Positions 20,950-29,423 of a stretch of DNA of 33,517 nucleotides are shown here, one piece after another. The position numbers were made by a program, and so were the translations under genes. The stretch is from an uncultured Mycoplasmatota bacterium. GTDB taxonomy: Bacteria; Bacillota_I; Bacilli_A; RF39; UBA660. The stretch covers positions 1 through 33,517 of the forward strand of contig URXR01000005.1 of the NCBI GenBank assembly GCA_900551925.1, read 5' to 3'. The stretch's first letter is position 1, and each line of letters begins with the position of its first letter. A model generated the notes under the pieces. That model was not told where the DNA came from. It made no database searches and saw only the letters and a list, made by a program, of their open reading frames with translations.

Positions 20950-21963
20950 TTACTTATAACTTTTTGTAATGGATAATTTTTTTTCAAAATCTCGTACATT
21001 TTTAAATAAATTTTGCATATTATCCGCCATTATTTTATTAATAAAATTATCACTATAATCTATTTTCAAATAATCTCTTAATTCTTTATTAACATTTTCA
21101 ATCTTAAAAGCTTCCAAATTATGATATTCTGGATCAGGATGGTAATTCATATTATCAGTAGCCACCATTATTCTATCTTCTGGAAAACCTAAATCTTTCA
21201 AAAGATAATTTAAATGTTTTACAAAATATGGTTTTCTCTCATTCATTGTTATTTGCTCATTTTCCTTAGTTAAAAAGCCACCATGTACTAAAAGGCCTAT
21301 ATATCCTCCAACTCCTTTTAATCTTAATAACTGCTCATCAGTTAAATTTCTAGAATTATTGCAAAAATTTCTAACATTAGAATGCGATACTAACACAAAT
21401 ACTTCTTTGCCATCTTTTTGCTCTTCTTCAATTAAATCCATAATATCAAAAAATGTCTTTTGATTAGCATGAGAAACATCTATCATGATACCTAAATCAA
21501 TAGCTTTTTTAAGAAATAATTTACCTTCTTCTGTTAATCCGCTATCATCTCTTATTCCTGAACCATAGATATTTTTTTCATTCCAAACAAGTAAAATACT
21601 ACGCAAACCCATTTCATAAAGTTCTTCAAGTTCCTTTTCATCTTTTATATAATCACAACCTTCAATACTATACAAAAAATCAGTTTGTTTCGGTATCACA
21701 CCTTGTTCCATCATAATTTCTAAATTATTAATACTATCTTCAAACATCTTAGGAACATCTAAATATTCATCTTCACTAATATCGAGTTCATCTTTCATTT
21801 CCTCTTTGGACATGAAAAACAAATTAACAATTCCACCATTTATATTATCAGGTCGATAAATTTGCTTTAAGTCTCCAATCAATTTGTCAATATCTTGATA
21901 TTTATTACCTTGCTTCATTCTAAAATATAGAATTGTCAACAAATCATAATGAGCATCATACAT
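20950..21963 (-). CDS. Membrane-dipeptidase family (M19) zinc dipeptidase
   Basis: This 337-residue metallopeptidase of the renal-dipeptidase family has the zinc ligands in their usual settings: DAHYD at the N-terminus (H5, D7), the bridging Glu in YSIEG, and His in IDVSHAN and LVSHSN, with the late ATDN Asp. No signal peptide is present, so it acts in the cytosol. M19 enzymes cleave dipeptides, including ones with D-residues. It lies 8 bases after the serine hydrolase gene and at the end of the xerC-murE-murF set. A role in recycling or trimming wall-derived peptides fits but is inference. The C-terminus is typical in length. Confidence 0.9.
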   Translation of the reverse strand: MYDAHYDLLTILYFRMKQGNKYQDIDKLIGDLKQIYRPDNINGGIVNLFFMSKEEMKDELDISEDEYLDVPKMFEDSINNLEIMMEQGVIPKQTDFLYSIEGCDYIKDEKELEELYEMGLRSILLVWNEKNIYGSGIRDDSGLTEEGKLFLKKAIDLGIMIDVSHANQKTFFDIMDLIEEEQKDGKEVFVLVSHSNVRNFCNNSRNLTDEQLLRLKGVGGYIGLLVHGGFLTKENEQITMNERKPYFVKHLNYLLKDLGFPEDRIMVATDNMNYHPDPEYHNLEAFKIENVNKELRDYLKIDYSDNFINKIMADNMQNLFKNVRDFEKKLSITKSYK

Positions 21964-21971
21964 ATCTATAC

Positions 21972-23330
21972 CTACTTTGATTGACCTTGTTTAGTAATAT
22001 TAATTTCATGATTATAATTTTTATCATATTCTTTAATCAATTTATTTAAAAATCTTAACTTTAAAGTTGCTTCAGCATTACTTTTTATAACCTGTTCAAT
22101 TTTTGCACTAGGAAATAATTGTCTTGGATCAATCAAATCATAATTAACCAATTTCCCATCTCTATCAAATTCAAACCTTTTTACAAGTTGAAGAGGATTT
22201 TGTCCTTTTTCAGCCCTCCTCATATTAAGCTTTTCATTTTCTTCTTTTGCCCTTTCTACTCCCATACTACTCGGATTAAATAAAATATTATGCGCTGAAT
22301 CTAAAGAACCTGTAGCATTAACTCTAGTACTTCCTTGAATAACAAACGAATCATCTACCTCAGTTTTATCTAAATACGTATAATCAAGTCCATCAGGATG
22401 AGTAGTATAAGTATTACCCATAACCCCACGTGCTACATTTACACCATGTGTATAAGCATCAGAGATATTAGGAACTATATCATTATGATGAACTCCTCTC
22501 ATAAGTTTTATTAAATCACTACTTGAAGCAAACATTCCAGCATGTCCAGAATATCCACCTAAAGAAAGCGCAGTCATATCATTAACTTTTCCATATTTTA
22601 CATTTGGACTTCCTGTCAATAAATGATATTTATTATTTGGCACAATTAAATGAGTATCTTTTAAGTTAAGAGGTTTTATCAAGTACTTATCAACTAAATC
22701 TTCATATTTTGCTCCTGTAACATGCTCCATCACTTCTTTCATAGTAATCATACCAATATCATTATAATTATATTTACCAGTTCCCACTACATTTACTTTA
22801 TAAAGCGTATCCTTAGCTTCATCAATAGTTTTCTTATCAGAAATACGACCATCAGTTCTAAATTCTGTTGTAAAAGTTAATACATCTTCAACTGTCAAAT
22901 CTCCAACATTAACAAATCTAGGATCCAAATCCTTTATTTTATCAGTATAACTAAATACTCCTTCTTTAATTAAGTTATATGCAACAGCTTGAGTATAAAA
23001 TTTAGTCATAGAAGCAATATCAAATAGTGCATTATCAGGCATAGGCTCTCCTAAATAATTAATATTACCTCCATACAATTTAACATTAATGTTATCCACA
23101 TTAATAGAGGCAGTATACCCAGGAACTGGATATTTTTGTCTTAGTTCTTCCAATTCCTTAATATTTTTTTCAAACATAATGTCAATAATTTCTTCTGGAG
23201 TCTTATCTTTGTTAGCACTAACTATTACCTTAACCTCTTCCAAAACATTTAAAAGTTCTTCACGACTAGCATAAACACCACGTTTCATATAATCATCTAC
23301 AAACTCATTCATAACCTTTTCTAAATTCAT
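21972..23330 (-). CDS. Beta-lactamase-fold serine hydrolase
   Basis: This 452-residue protein belongs to the class C beta-lactamase/PBP4*/esterase superfamily. The nucleophile motif is S107-M-T-K110 in ALFDIASMTKFYTQ. The second motif is Y189-N-D in GKYNYNDIGM, and the third region is GYSGHAGMFASSSDLIKLM near residue 260. It has no signal peptide or membrane helix, so it is cytosolic, unlike true wall-editing enzymes. An extra ~65-residue helical N-terminus precedes the core. The long C-terminal part (after ~310) is Asn- and Lys-rich. It is located between murF and an M19 dipeptidase, which suggests D-amino-acid peptide hydrolysis. The exact substrate is unknown. AGGAGG precedes the start by eight bases. 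Confidence 0.85.
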   Translation of the reverse strand: MNLEKVMNEFVDDYMKRGVYASREELLNVLEEVKVIVSANKDKTPEEIIDIMFEKNIKELEELRQKYPVPGYTASINVDNINVKLYGGNINYLGEPMPDNALFDIASMTKFYTQAVAYNLIKEGVFSYTDKIKDLDPRFVNVGDLTVEDVLTFTTEFRTDGRISDKKTIDEAKDTLYKVNVVGTGKYNYNDIGMITMKEVMEHVTGAKYEDLVDKYLIKPLNLKDTHLIVPNNKYHLLTGSPNVKYGKVNDMTALSLGGYSGHAGMFASSSDLIKLMRGVHHNDIVPNISDAYTHGVNVARGVMGNTYTTHPDGLDYTYLDKTEVDDSFVIQGSTRVNATGSLDSAHNILFNPSSMGVERAKEENEKLNMRRAEKGQNPLQLVKRFEFDRDGKLVNYDLIDPRQLFPSAKIEQVIKSNAEATLKLRFLNKLIKEYDKNYNHEINITKQGQSK

Positions 23331-23353
23331 TCTTCATTCCTCCTACCAAAAAT

Positions 23354-24706
23354 TTAATTCTTTAAAAATTCAACTATTTCATCAAATTGCATACCTCGAG
23401 AAGCCTTAATTAAAATATTATCACCTTTTAAAAGAATTGAGCGTATTTTATCATAAAACTCTTCTTTTGTCAAGAAATAATAAGATTTAAGCCCTCTTTT
23501 AGTAGCTTCTTCATCAATATATTTTGCATAATCTCCTATTGAAATAACTACATCACAATTAATATTATCACCTGTTTTTTGATGAATTTCTTTACTATAA
23601 TCTCCTAGTTCCAAAATATCTCCCAATATTGCCACTTTTCTTCCTTCAAAATTATTAAGAACTTCTAAAGCACTCATAACAGAATCATAACTAGCATTAT
23701 AAGTATCATCAATTATTCTATATTTATCTGTTTTAAATATATCTAATCTCTTACCTGTAACTTTTAAATTTAAAAGTCCAGAATTAATTTCCGTAACATC
23801 TAAATCATATCTAAAGCCTATTAAAATTGCAATCATAGCATTATAAATATTATGTTTAGCTACACTTGCTATTTCAAACTTATATTCTTTATCCTTATAA
23901 ACACATGTAAATCTACTAGATGAATCTCCAATAACATAATCCTTACAATAAATATCATTATCAGGATTAAAACCATATGTCAAAAGTTCATAATCACTCT
24001 TTTTCTTTTTTAATTCACCTAAAAATTTATCATCGCCATTAACAATTAATAAACCATTCGATTTTAAACCATTAACTATTTCCATTTTAGCCTTAAATAT
24101 GCCTTCTTGGTTCTCAAAATTCATAATATGACTCATACCTATATTGGTAATAACCGCTACATCAGGATTAACTAAATTAGTAAGATAGGAAATTTCTCCC
24201 TTTTTATCCATTCCCATCTCAACAATTCCTATTTCATGTTTAAAGTTAAGTTTTAACAAAGTCTTAGGAAGCCCTATACTATTATTTAAATTACCTTCTG
24301 TCTTCAAAGTATTATATTTTTGACTTAACACACTATAAATTATATCCTTAGTAGAAGTCTTACCAACACTACCAGTTATAGCAATAAATGGTATATTAAA
24401 TTGATTCTTATATCCTTTACTAATAAGTCCAAAAGCTTTAGTAGTATCATCAACTATAATTAAATTAATATCATCTTTAACAAAATCATGATTCTTATCA
24501 ATTATAAAAGATCTACAACCATTATCATATGCCCCTTCCAAAAACTGATGTCCATCAAATCTTTCACCAATTATAGGAATAAATAAACTATCCGAGGAAA
24601 CTTCTCTACTATCGATCACAATCTCAGATATTATAACATCTTTATCCCCTTTAACAAAATCACCTTCAGCATATTGACAAATTACCCCCATATTTAATTT
24701 TTCCAA
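23354..24706 (-). CDS. murF: UDP-MurNAc-tripeptide--D-Ala-D-Ala ligase
   Basis: This 450-residue cytosolic Mur ligase adds D-Ala-D-Ala to the UDP-MurNAc tripeptide. The N-terminal UDP-binding domain contains IDSREVSSDSLFIPIIGERFDGH. The ATP-binding domain has the GSVGKTSTKD P-loop, LKTEGNLNNSIGLP and EMGMDKKGEI. The C-terminal domain has RLDIF, DDTYNASYDSVMSAL and LGDILELG. These are MurF rather than MurC/D features. The start is TTG 24706 behind GGAGTGA, which overlaps the murE stop; a downstream ATG at 24691 would lose conserved residues. It is translationally coupled to murE, and ddl is not present in the window. Confidence 0.96.
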   Translation of the reverse strand: MEKLNMGVICQYAEGDFVKGDKDVIISEIVIDSREVSSDSLFIPIIGERFDGHQFLEGAYDNGCRSFIIDKNHDFVKDDINLIIVDDTTKAFGLISKGYKNQFNIPFIAITGSVGKTSTKDIIYSVLSQKYNTLKTEGNLNNSIGLPKTLLKLNFKHEIGIVEMGMDKKGEISYLTNLVNPDVAVITNIGMSHIMNFENQEGIFKAKMEIVNGLKSNGLLIVNGDDKFLGELKKKKSDYELLTYGFNPDNDIYCKDYVIGDSSSRFTCVYKDKEYKFEIASVAKHNIYNAMIAILIGFRYDLDVTEINSGLLNLKVTGKRLDIFKTDKYRIIDDTYNASYDSVMSALEVLNNFEGRKVAILGDILELGDYSKEIHQKTGDNINCDVVISIGDYAKYIDEEATKRGLKSYYFLTKEEFYDKIRSILLKGDNILIKASRGMQFDEIVEFLKN

Positions 24707-24710
24707 ACTA

Positions 24711-26156
24711 TCACTCCTTCACTTTAGAAAGTTCTCTAGAAACTATAACCATATCAGTTTCATAAGGTACAAATTCATTTCCAATTATTTGATAATTTTC
24801 ATCACCTTTTCCCATTAAAACTAATACATCATCACTAGTAACATCACTAATAGCTTTACTAATAGCCTCTTTTCTATCCTCAATAATTTCATAATTATGA
24901 TGATACTTCTCTATATATTTACTAATATCTTCGCATATTTCCTTAACTGTGCTATTTCCAGGATCGTCTGCTGTTAAATAAACATAACTAGCATATTCCC
25001 CTGCTAAAGTTCCCATTTCTTTTCTTCTATTAAAGCCTTTATTTCCAGTGCATCCAAATAATACCTTTATTTTTTTATCAGGAAAATCTGCTTTCAATGA
25101 TTTATATAAAGCTTCTGCACTAAGCTTATTATGAGCATAATCTATAATAATTGGACAAACTCCTCCACTTATTAAATTCATTCTTCCCGACACACTCGTT
25201 TCTAAAAGACCCTTACAAATATTTTCATAACTAACTCCTAAAAGCTTAGCAATAACAATAGCACATGTAGCATTAACAACATTAAAGCGTCCTAACATAT
25301 TGATTTCATAAAGTTCTTTATTCTTACCATCAAATACTTCAAATGATATATTATCATTAAATTCTACATTTCTAATTATGTAATCAGCATCATTATAACC
25401 ATAAGTTATAACTTCTTTATCACTAATATTTTCTAAAACTTCTTCATAATAATCTGTATGCTTAAAAAGAACAATTTTATCACAAAGTTTAAGAAAACCA
25501 ACTTTACAATTAAAATACTCCTCAAAATTCTTATGTTCTAAAGGTGAAATATGATCTTCACTAATATTCAAAAATGCTCCTATATCAAAATGCATACCAA
25601 ATACTCTAGAATGAAAAACAGCTTGACTTGATACTTCCATAGACACATATTTAAGATTATTTAAAGTCATATTATGAAAATATTTATGTAGTTCCAAACT
25701 TTCTGGAGTAGTAAGTTCATTTTCTCCCCAACCATTTCCATCATAATATTTATGAGTAGCAATTATACCTGGTTCATATCCTAAATGATGTTTTAAAATA
25801 TTATGAATAAAATAATTAACCGTAGTCTTCCCTTTAGTACCAGTAATTCCTATTTTAAACAAATCATCAGTATAAAACATCGAACTAATAATAGATAAAG
25901 CACTTCTAACATTAGAGACAATAATACCAAAAGCTGAAACATCATATTTCTTTTCACTAATATATACACTAGCACCTTTCAAAATCGCTTCTTCAAGATA
26001 TTCTTTTTTAAACTCTACCCCTTTACACACAAAAAGAGTATTGTTCTTAACATCTTTAGAATTATATGACACATAGTCTATATTTATCCTAACATCATCA
26101 TATGAAATAAGTAAATTGTTTTCTTTTAACTTAGTAATTAATTCTTTATAATTCAT
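24711..26156 (-). CDS. murE: UDP-MurNAc-dipeptide ligase, non-DAP MurE type
   Basis: This 481-residue Mur ligase adds the third stem-peptide amino acid. Motifs are P-loop GITGTKGKTTV, IATHKYYDG, TTPESLELHKYF, MEVSSQAVFHSRV, FLNISEDHISPLEHKNFEEYF, GRFNVVNATCA and VSGRMNLI, IIDYAHN. The residues that select the substrate are DDPGNS here, where meso-diaminopimelate enzymes have DNPR. The amino acid added is therefore probably L-Lys or another residue, not DAP (inference). The start overlaps the xerC end by 11 bases and its end carries the murF ribosome site. Length is typical. Confidence 0.93.
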   Translation of the reverse strand: MNYKELITKLKENNLLISYDDVRINIDYVSYNSKDVKNNTLFVCKGVEFKKEYLEEAILKGASVYISEKKYDVSAFGIIVSNVRSALSIISSMFYTDDLFKIGITGTKGKTTVNYFIHNILKHHLGYEPGIIATHKYYDGNGWGENELTTPESLELHKYFHNMTLNNLKYVSMEVSSQAVFHSRVFGMHFDIGAFLNISEDHISPLEHKNFEEYFNCKVGFLKLCDKIVLFKHTDYYEEVLENISDKEVITYGYNDADYIIRNVEFNDNISFEVFDGKNKELYEINMLGRFNVVNATCAIVIAKLLGVSYENICKGLLETSVSGRMNLISGGVCPIIIDYAHNKLSAEALYKSLKADFPDKKIKVLFGCTGNKGFNRRKEMGTLAGEYASYVYLTADDPGNSTVKEICEDISKYIEKYHHNYEIIEDRKEAISKAISDVTSDDVLVLMGKGDENYQIIGNEFVPYETDMVIVSRELSKVKE

Positions 26157-27042
26157 CTATATCACCTACAAATCCTTTTCCTCTTGGGTGAGTTTTTAAA
26201 TATACATCTTTTAATCTATCATTAGTAACATGAGTATATACTTGAGTCGCTCTTAAAGATTCATGTCCTAAAAGTTCTTGAACACTTAAAAGATCGCACC
26301 CTTCATTAAGCAAATGAGTAGCGAAAGAATGTCTAAGCATATGAGGAGACACTTTAACATTAAGACTTGTTTTTTCAAGAATCTTATTAATTATATAACG
26401 TACTCCTCTAGCAGTAAGTCTTTCTTTATTTTTATTTATAAACAAATATTCTGAGTTATCCTCTCTAAAATTTAAATAAATATCTAACACTTCTCTTGCA
26501 TATTCTCCAAAATAAACAATTCTTTCTTTAGAACCTTTTCCAAGTACTTTAAGAGAATTATCACTAAAATCTATATCCTCTATTTTTATATTCTCTAACT
26601 CTCCAACTCTTATACCAGTTGCATACAATATTTCTAAAATAAGTCTATCTCTAGCACCATATAAATTATCCAAAGAACACGCCTCAAATAATTCCTCAAG
26701 CTCATTATAATATAAAAACTTAGGAAGTAATTTATCCTTTTTAGGACCTTTAGTTAAACTAAAAGGATTAATTCTAACATAATTATTTCTCACTAAATAT
26801 CTATAAAAACTTCTTAAACTACTAATTTTTCTAGAAATAGTATTCTTAGAATACTTTTGTTTATCCATATAATTATAAAATTCTCTTATAATTTCATAAC
26901 TAACTTCTAAAAAAGAATAACTATTAACTTCTAAATAATCCTTAAAAAACAAAAGATCTTCATGATAACCTAAAACAGTATTAGATGAATACTTCTTTTG
27001 ATATAAAAGATAATTTAAATATTTATCTATATAATCACCCAT
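26146..27042 (-). CDS. xerC: Tyrosine recombinase XerC/XerD type
   Basis: This 298-residue site-specific recombinase has the SAM-like N-terminal core-binding domain (1-95) and a catalytic domain with all residues in place: R145 (ATGIRVGEL), K172 (GKGSKERIV), H234 and R237 (SPHMLRHSFATHL), H260 (LLGHES) and Tyr269 (TQVYTHV). Size and end match chromosomal XerC/D rather than a phage integrase, so its job is resolving chromosome dimers at dif. No dif-like site is recognised nearby. It leads the murE-murF set, an unusual operon partner. There is no sign of a mobile element around it. Confidence 0.93.
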   Translation of the reverse strand: MGDYIDKYLNYLLYQKKYSSNTVLGYHEDLLFFKDYLEVNSYSFLEVSYEIIREFYNYMDKQKYSKNTISRKISSLRSFYRYLVRNNYVRINPFSLTKGPKKDKLLPKFLYYNELEELFEACSLDNLYGARDRLILEILYATGIRVGELENIKIEDIDFSDNSLKVLGKGSKERIVYFGEYAREVLDIYLNFREDNSEYLFINKNKERLTARGVRYIINKILEKTSLNVKVSPHMLRHSFATHLLNEGCDLLSVQELLGHESLRATQVYTHVTNDRLKDVYLKTHPRGKGFVGDIDEL

Positions 27043-27092
27043 TATCTCACCATTATAATTTTATCATAAAAAAAGTAACTAATCAAAAAAGC

Positions 27093-27126
27093 TAAAAAAA
27101 ATAGACACATCTTTACATATGTCTAT
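27093..27126 (-). terminator. Terminator overlapping the stop of the 142-residue gene
   Basis: Minus-strand 10-bp stem ATAGACATAT/ATGTGTCTAT (one wobble) with a 6-nt loop, followed by T8. Confidence 0.85.
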
Positions 27127-27541
27127 CTCTAATTTTTTTATCTATCTTACTTTCCTCTGTTATTTCCTTTATTTTTAACTTAAACTTAGACTCATCATCA
27201 CTTTTATCTTCTAAAGAAACTATAGCATCATTATCTAAAGCAATTTTGTTAAGTTCTGCAATAGAAAATCCTATATAGCAGTCAGTTAAAAGTTTAAAAC
27301 TTTTTTTATTAGGATCATACTCTTGATAAACCTTATATTTATATTCTAAATTACTCTTTTTAAGATTCTTTAGTTTAAAAGGAAATATCATATAAGCTTT
27401 ATCATCATCAATTCTTTCACAAACTAAATCACTCTCTAGAATATTATTATCTAAAACTCTAAACACAAAACCAGAACCTGATTTAAGCCTACTTTCCTCA
27501 CTAACATTATCTTCCCAATTCTTATCACTTATACTTTTCAT
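27113..27541 (-). CDS. Hypothetical soluble protein
   Basis: This 142-residue acidic and lysine-rich protein belongs to no family I recognise. It has no signal peptide or membrane segment. The middle (about 20-110) alternates short hydrophobic strands (GFVFRVL, KAYMIFPFKL, YKYKVYQEYD) and one helix (SIAELNKIALDNDAIVSL). The ends are charged and probably flexible, and the C-terminus (EESKIDKKIRDRHM) is basic. It has its own GGAGGG ribosome site and an intrinsic terminator overlapping its stop codon. It lies downstream of ezrA but is separated from it by ezrA's terminator. A link to cell division is not supported beyond position. Confidence 0.8.
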   Translation of the reverse strand: MKSISDKNWEDNVSEESRLKSGSGFVFRVLDNNILESDLVCERIDDDKAYMIFPFKLKNLKKSNLEYKYKVYQEYDPNKKSFKLLTDCYIGFSIAELNKIALDNDAIVSLEDKSDDESKFKLKIKEITEESKIDKKIRDRHM

Positions 27542-27596
27542 AATCTTCCCTCCAGTTATGCCTTATATAGTATAACTAACTAACAAAATTGTCAAT

Positions 27597-27622
27597 AAAA
27601 AAATAGCTATCCAATAGCTATT
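27597..27622 (-). terminator. Terminator of ezrA
   Basis: Minus-strand AATAGCTAT-TGG-ATAGCTATT, a 9-bp perfect stem overlapping the TAG stop of ezrA, followed by T6-7. Confidence 0.8.
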
Positions 27623-29333
27623 CATCTTTATATAAATTAAGCATTTTTTTATAAATATCTGGTTCAATTATATTAATCGCAGCAATTGCTGTTTCTAGTG
27701 ATCTTTTATAATTTCCCTTAAAAAATAACCTGCTAGCAACATCTAACCCCTGTTCAATATCTTTATCAACTGGCTTATATCTATTACCATACATAATTGT
27801 CATTTCACTCAGTCTAGCTGTCTTTATCATTTCATTAGTAGTACTATAAAGTTTTAAAGATAAATCTCTAGCAGTATCTACCCTAATATTTAAGGTCTTA
27901 ATTGTAATCGGAGTTTTCTCTAATTCTTTAACTATTTCATAAATAGCTTCATTAGCTTCACTTAATTCCACAAAATAATTATTAGAAATAATAGGAAGAG
28001 GATGTTTTCTAATCTTACTTCGACATTTCTTAAGTAAATCCGTAATTTCATCTAATTGTTCTCTAGCTCTCATTTCATCATCATGCATACTACCTAAAGA
28101 TTTAAGACACATATTAAGATTTTCTTCAATCACTCCAAAACCATTAGACAACTTAATAATCCTATTTTTAAGTTTAGAATAAGGATACTTTTTATTTTTT
28201 AAATCTCCAATAATACTATTAAACTGATTATTAGTTTTATAAAGTTCTTTATTAACATCTTCTAAATCATTTAAATCATCATCAGTTAAATCATACATTC
28301 CTTTAATATCATCTAATTGTTCATATATATCAGTTACTATATTATTAACCTTTTGTAATTTAACTTTAAAACTCTTAGCAGTCTCATCAAATACCTTTTT
28401 ACTACGCTTTTCAAGATCAAAATCATTAAATAAATTATCCAAATAATCTAAAAATGTTTTAAGTTCAAACATACTATCTTCCAAATTAAGAATTTTAATT
28501 CTCGTTTTTATATCACTAAGTTTATTCTCAATTTGTTCTAAATTATAAGGAACTTTTAAATAATCCAAAGGATAATCTTTATTAATTAATTTTTCATAAA
28601 TATCCTTAACTTCTTTTATTCTCGATGGAATAATCTTATCAGTAAGTAAAATAACATCTGGAAGTTCTTCGATAACTACTCCAATATGCGCAATCATCTC
28701 ATCAAGAACTTTAACAAGTCCTACAACTTCTTCATATTCATTTTGCTCCATAACTTCTTCAAAATCATTAAACTTCTTCTCAATATTTTCAAATTGAAGC
28801 TCAATATTAGTTACCACATCACCATAAGCTGCTTTATTATTTTCTAAAGTTCTTTCAAGCTCCCTAAATCTAGATTTTAACTTAGTTACAATAGCTCGAT
28901 TTCTTTCTTCACTCATTGTAACTTCTCTTATCTCATCTAAAAGATTATCAGTACTAACTCTAAGCTTATATATTTCCATCTCCAAGTCAACTATTTTATC
29001 TTTAGCCTCATCTAAATCTCTAGTTTCTATTAAATTATCCACTTCTAAAAGTTTATCGGTAATTGCACTATATCTATCGTTTTTAATAGTTTCATAACGT
29101 TTTTTCCAATCAGCATATTTATCTTCTAATTGTTCATTTTTAACAATTACTTCAATTTTAGAAAGTTCTGTCATAACTGGAGTAGCAATAATCAAATTTC
29201 TTTGTCTTTCTAATTCATCTAATTTTTCTTTTAATTTTGTAATTTTCTTTTTTCGATAAACCACAATAAAAACTACTAATAAAATTAGTATTAATATGAT
29301 AATAACGGATAAATAAAGCATTTTTATATCCAT
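27618..29333 (-). CDS. ezrA: Septation ring formation regulator EzrA
   Basis: This 571-residue protein limits FtsZ ring formation to midcell and coordinates the divisome. A single N-terminal membrane helix (residues 6-27, IIILILILLVVFIVVY) is followed by a basic YRKKK stop and then by long spectrin-like alpha-helical repeats across the whole cytosolic part. The C-terminal YKRSLETAIAAINIIEPDIYKKM block is the conserved EzrA end. Length is near the usual 560-575. It is confined to Gram-positive Firmicutes, which supports the taxonomic call. AGGTGG precedes the ATG. rny lies upstream, ended by its own terminator, so ezrA is probably independently transcribed. Confidence 0.94.
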   Translation of the reverse strand: MDIKMLYLSVIIILILILLVVFIVVYRKKKITKLKEKLDELERQRNLIIATPVMTELSKIEVIVKNEQLEDKYADWKKRYETIKNDRYSAITDKLLEVDNLIETRDLDEAKDKIVDLEMEIYKLRVSTDNLLDEIREVTMSEERNRAIVTKLKSRFRELERTLENNKAAYGDVVTNIELQFENIEKKFNDFEEVMEQNEYEEVVGLVKVLDEMIAHIGVVIEELPDVILLTDKIIPSRIKEVKDIYEKLINKDYPLDYLKVPYNLEQIENKLSDIKTRIKILNLEDSMFELKTFLDYLDNLFNDFDLEKRSKKVFDETAKSFKVKLQKVNNIVTDIYEQLDDIKGMYDLTDDDLNDLEDVNKELYKTNNQFNSIIGDLKNKKYPYSKLKNRIIKLSNGFGVIEENLNMCLKSLGSMHDDEMRAREQLDEITDLLKKCRSKIRKHPLPIISNNYFVELSEANEAIYEIVKELEKTPITIKTLNIRVDTARDLSLKLYSTTNEMIKTARLSEMTIMYGNRYKPVDKDIEQGLDVASRLFFKGNYKRSLETAIAAINIIEPDIYKKMLNLYKDE

Positions 29334-29390
29334 ATAACCACCTACTATACTAATTTTAACACAAAACTAATCTTTTATAAATAGAAACAT

Positions 29391-29418
29391 AAAAAAATGG
29401 ATAAATTTTATCCATTTT
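29391..29418 (-). terminator. Terminator of rny
   Basis: Minus-strand AAAATGGATAAA..TTTATCCATTTT, a near-perfect 10-11-bp stem with a tiny A/T loop and a T7 tail. Confidence 0.8.
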
Positions 29419-29423
29419 ACAAC

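Noticed and set aside
23089..23274. Plus-strand ORF of 61 codons
   Set aside because: Antisense shadow within the serine hydrolase gene.
26146..27042. Tyrosine recombinase as a sign of a prophage or integrative element
   Set aside because: It has XerC/D size and motifs and is coupled to murE. No att repeats, phage genes or composition change surround it.
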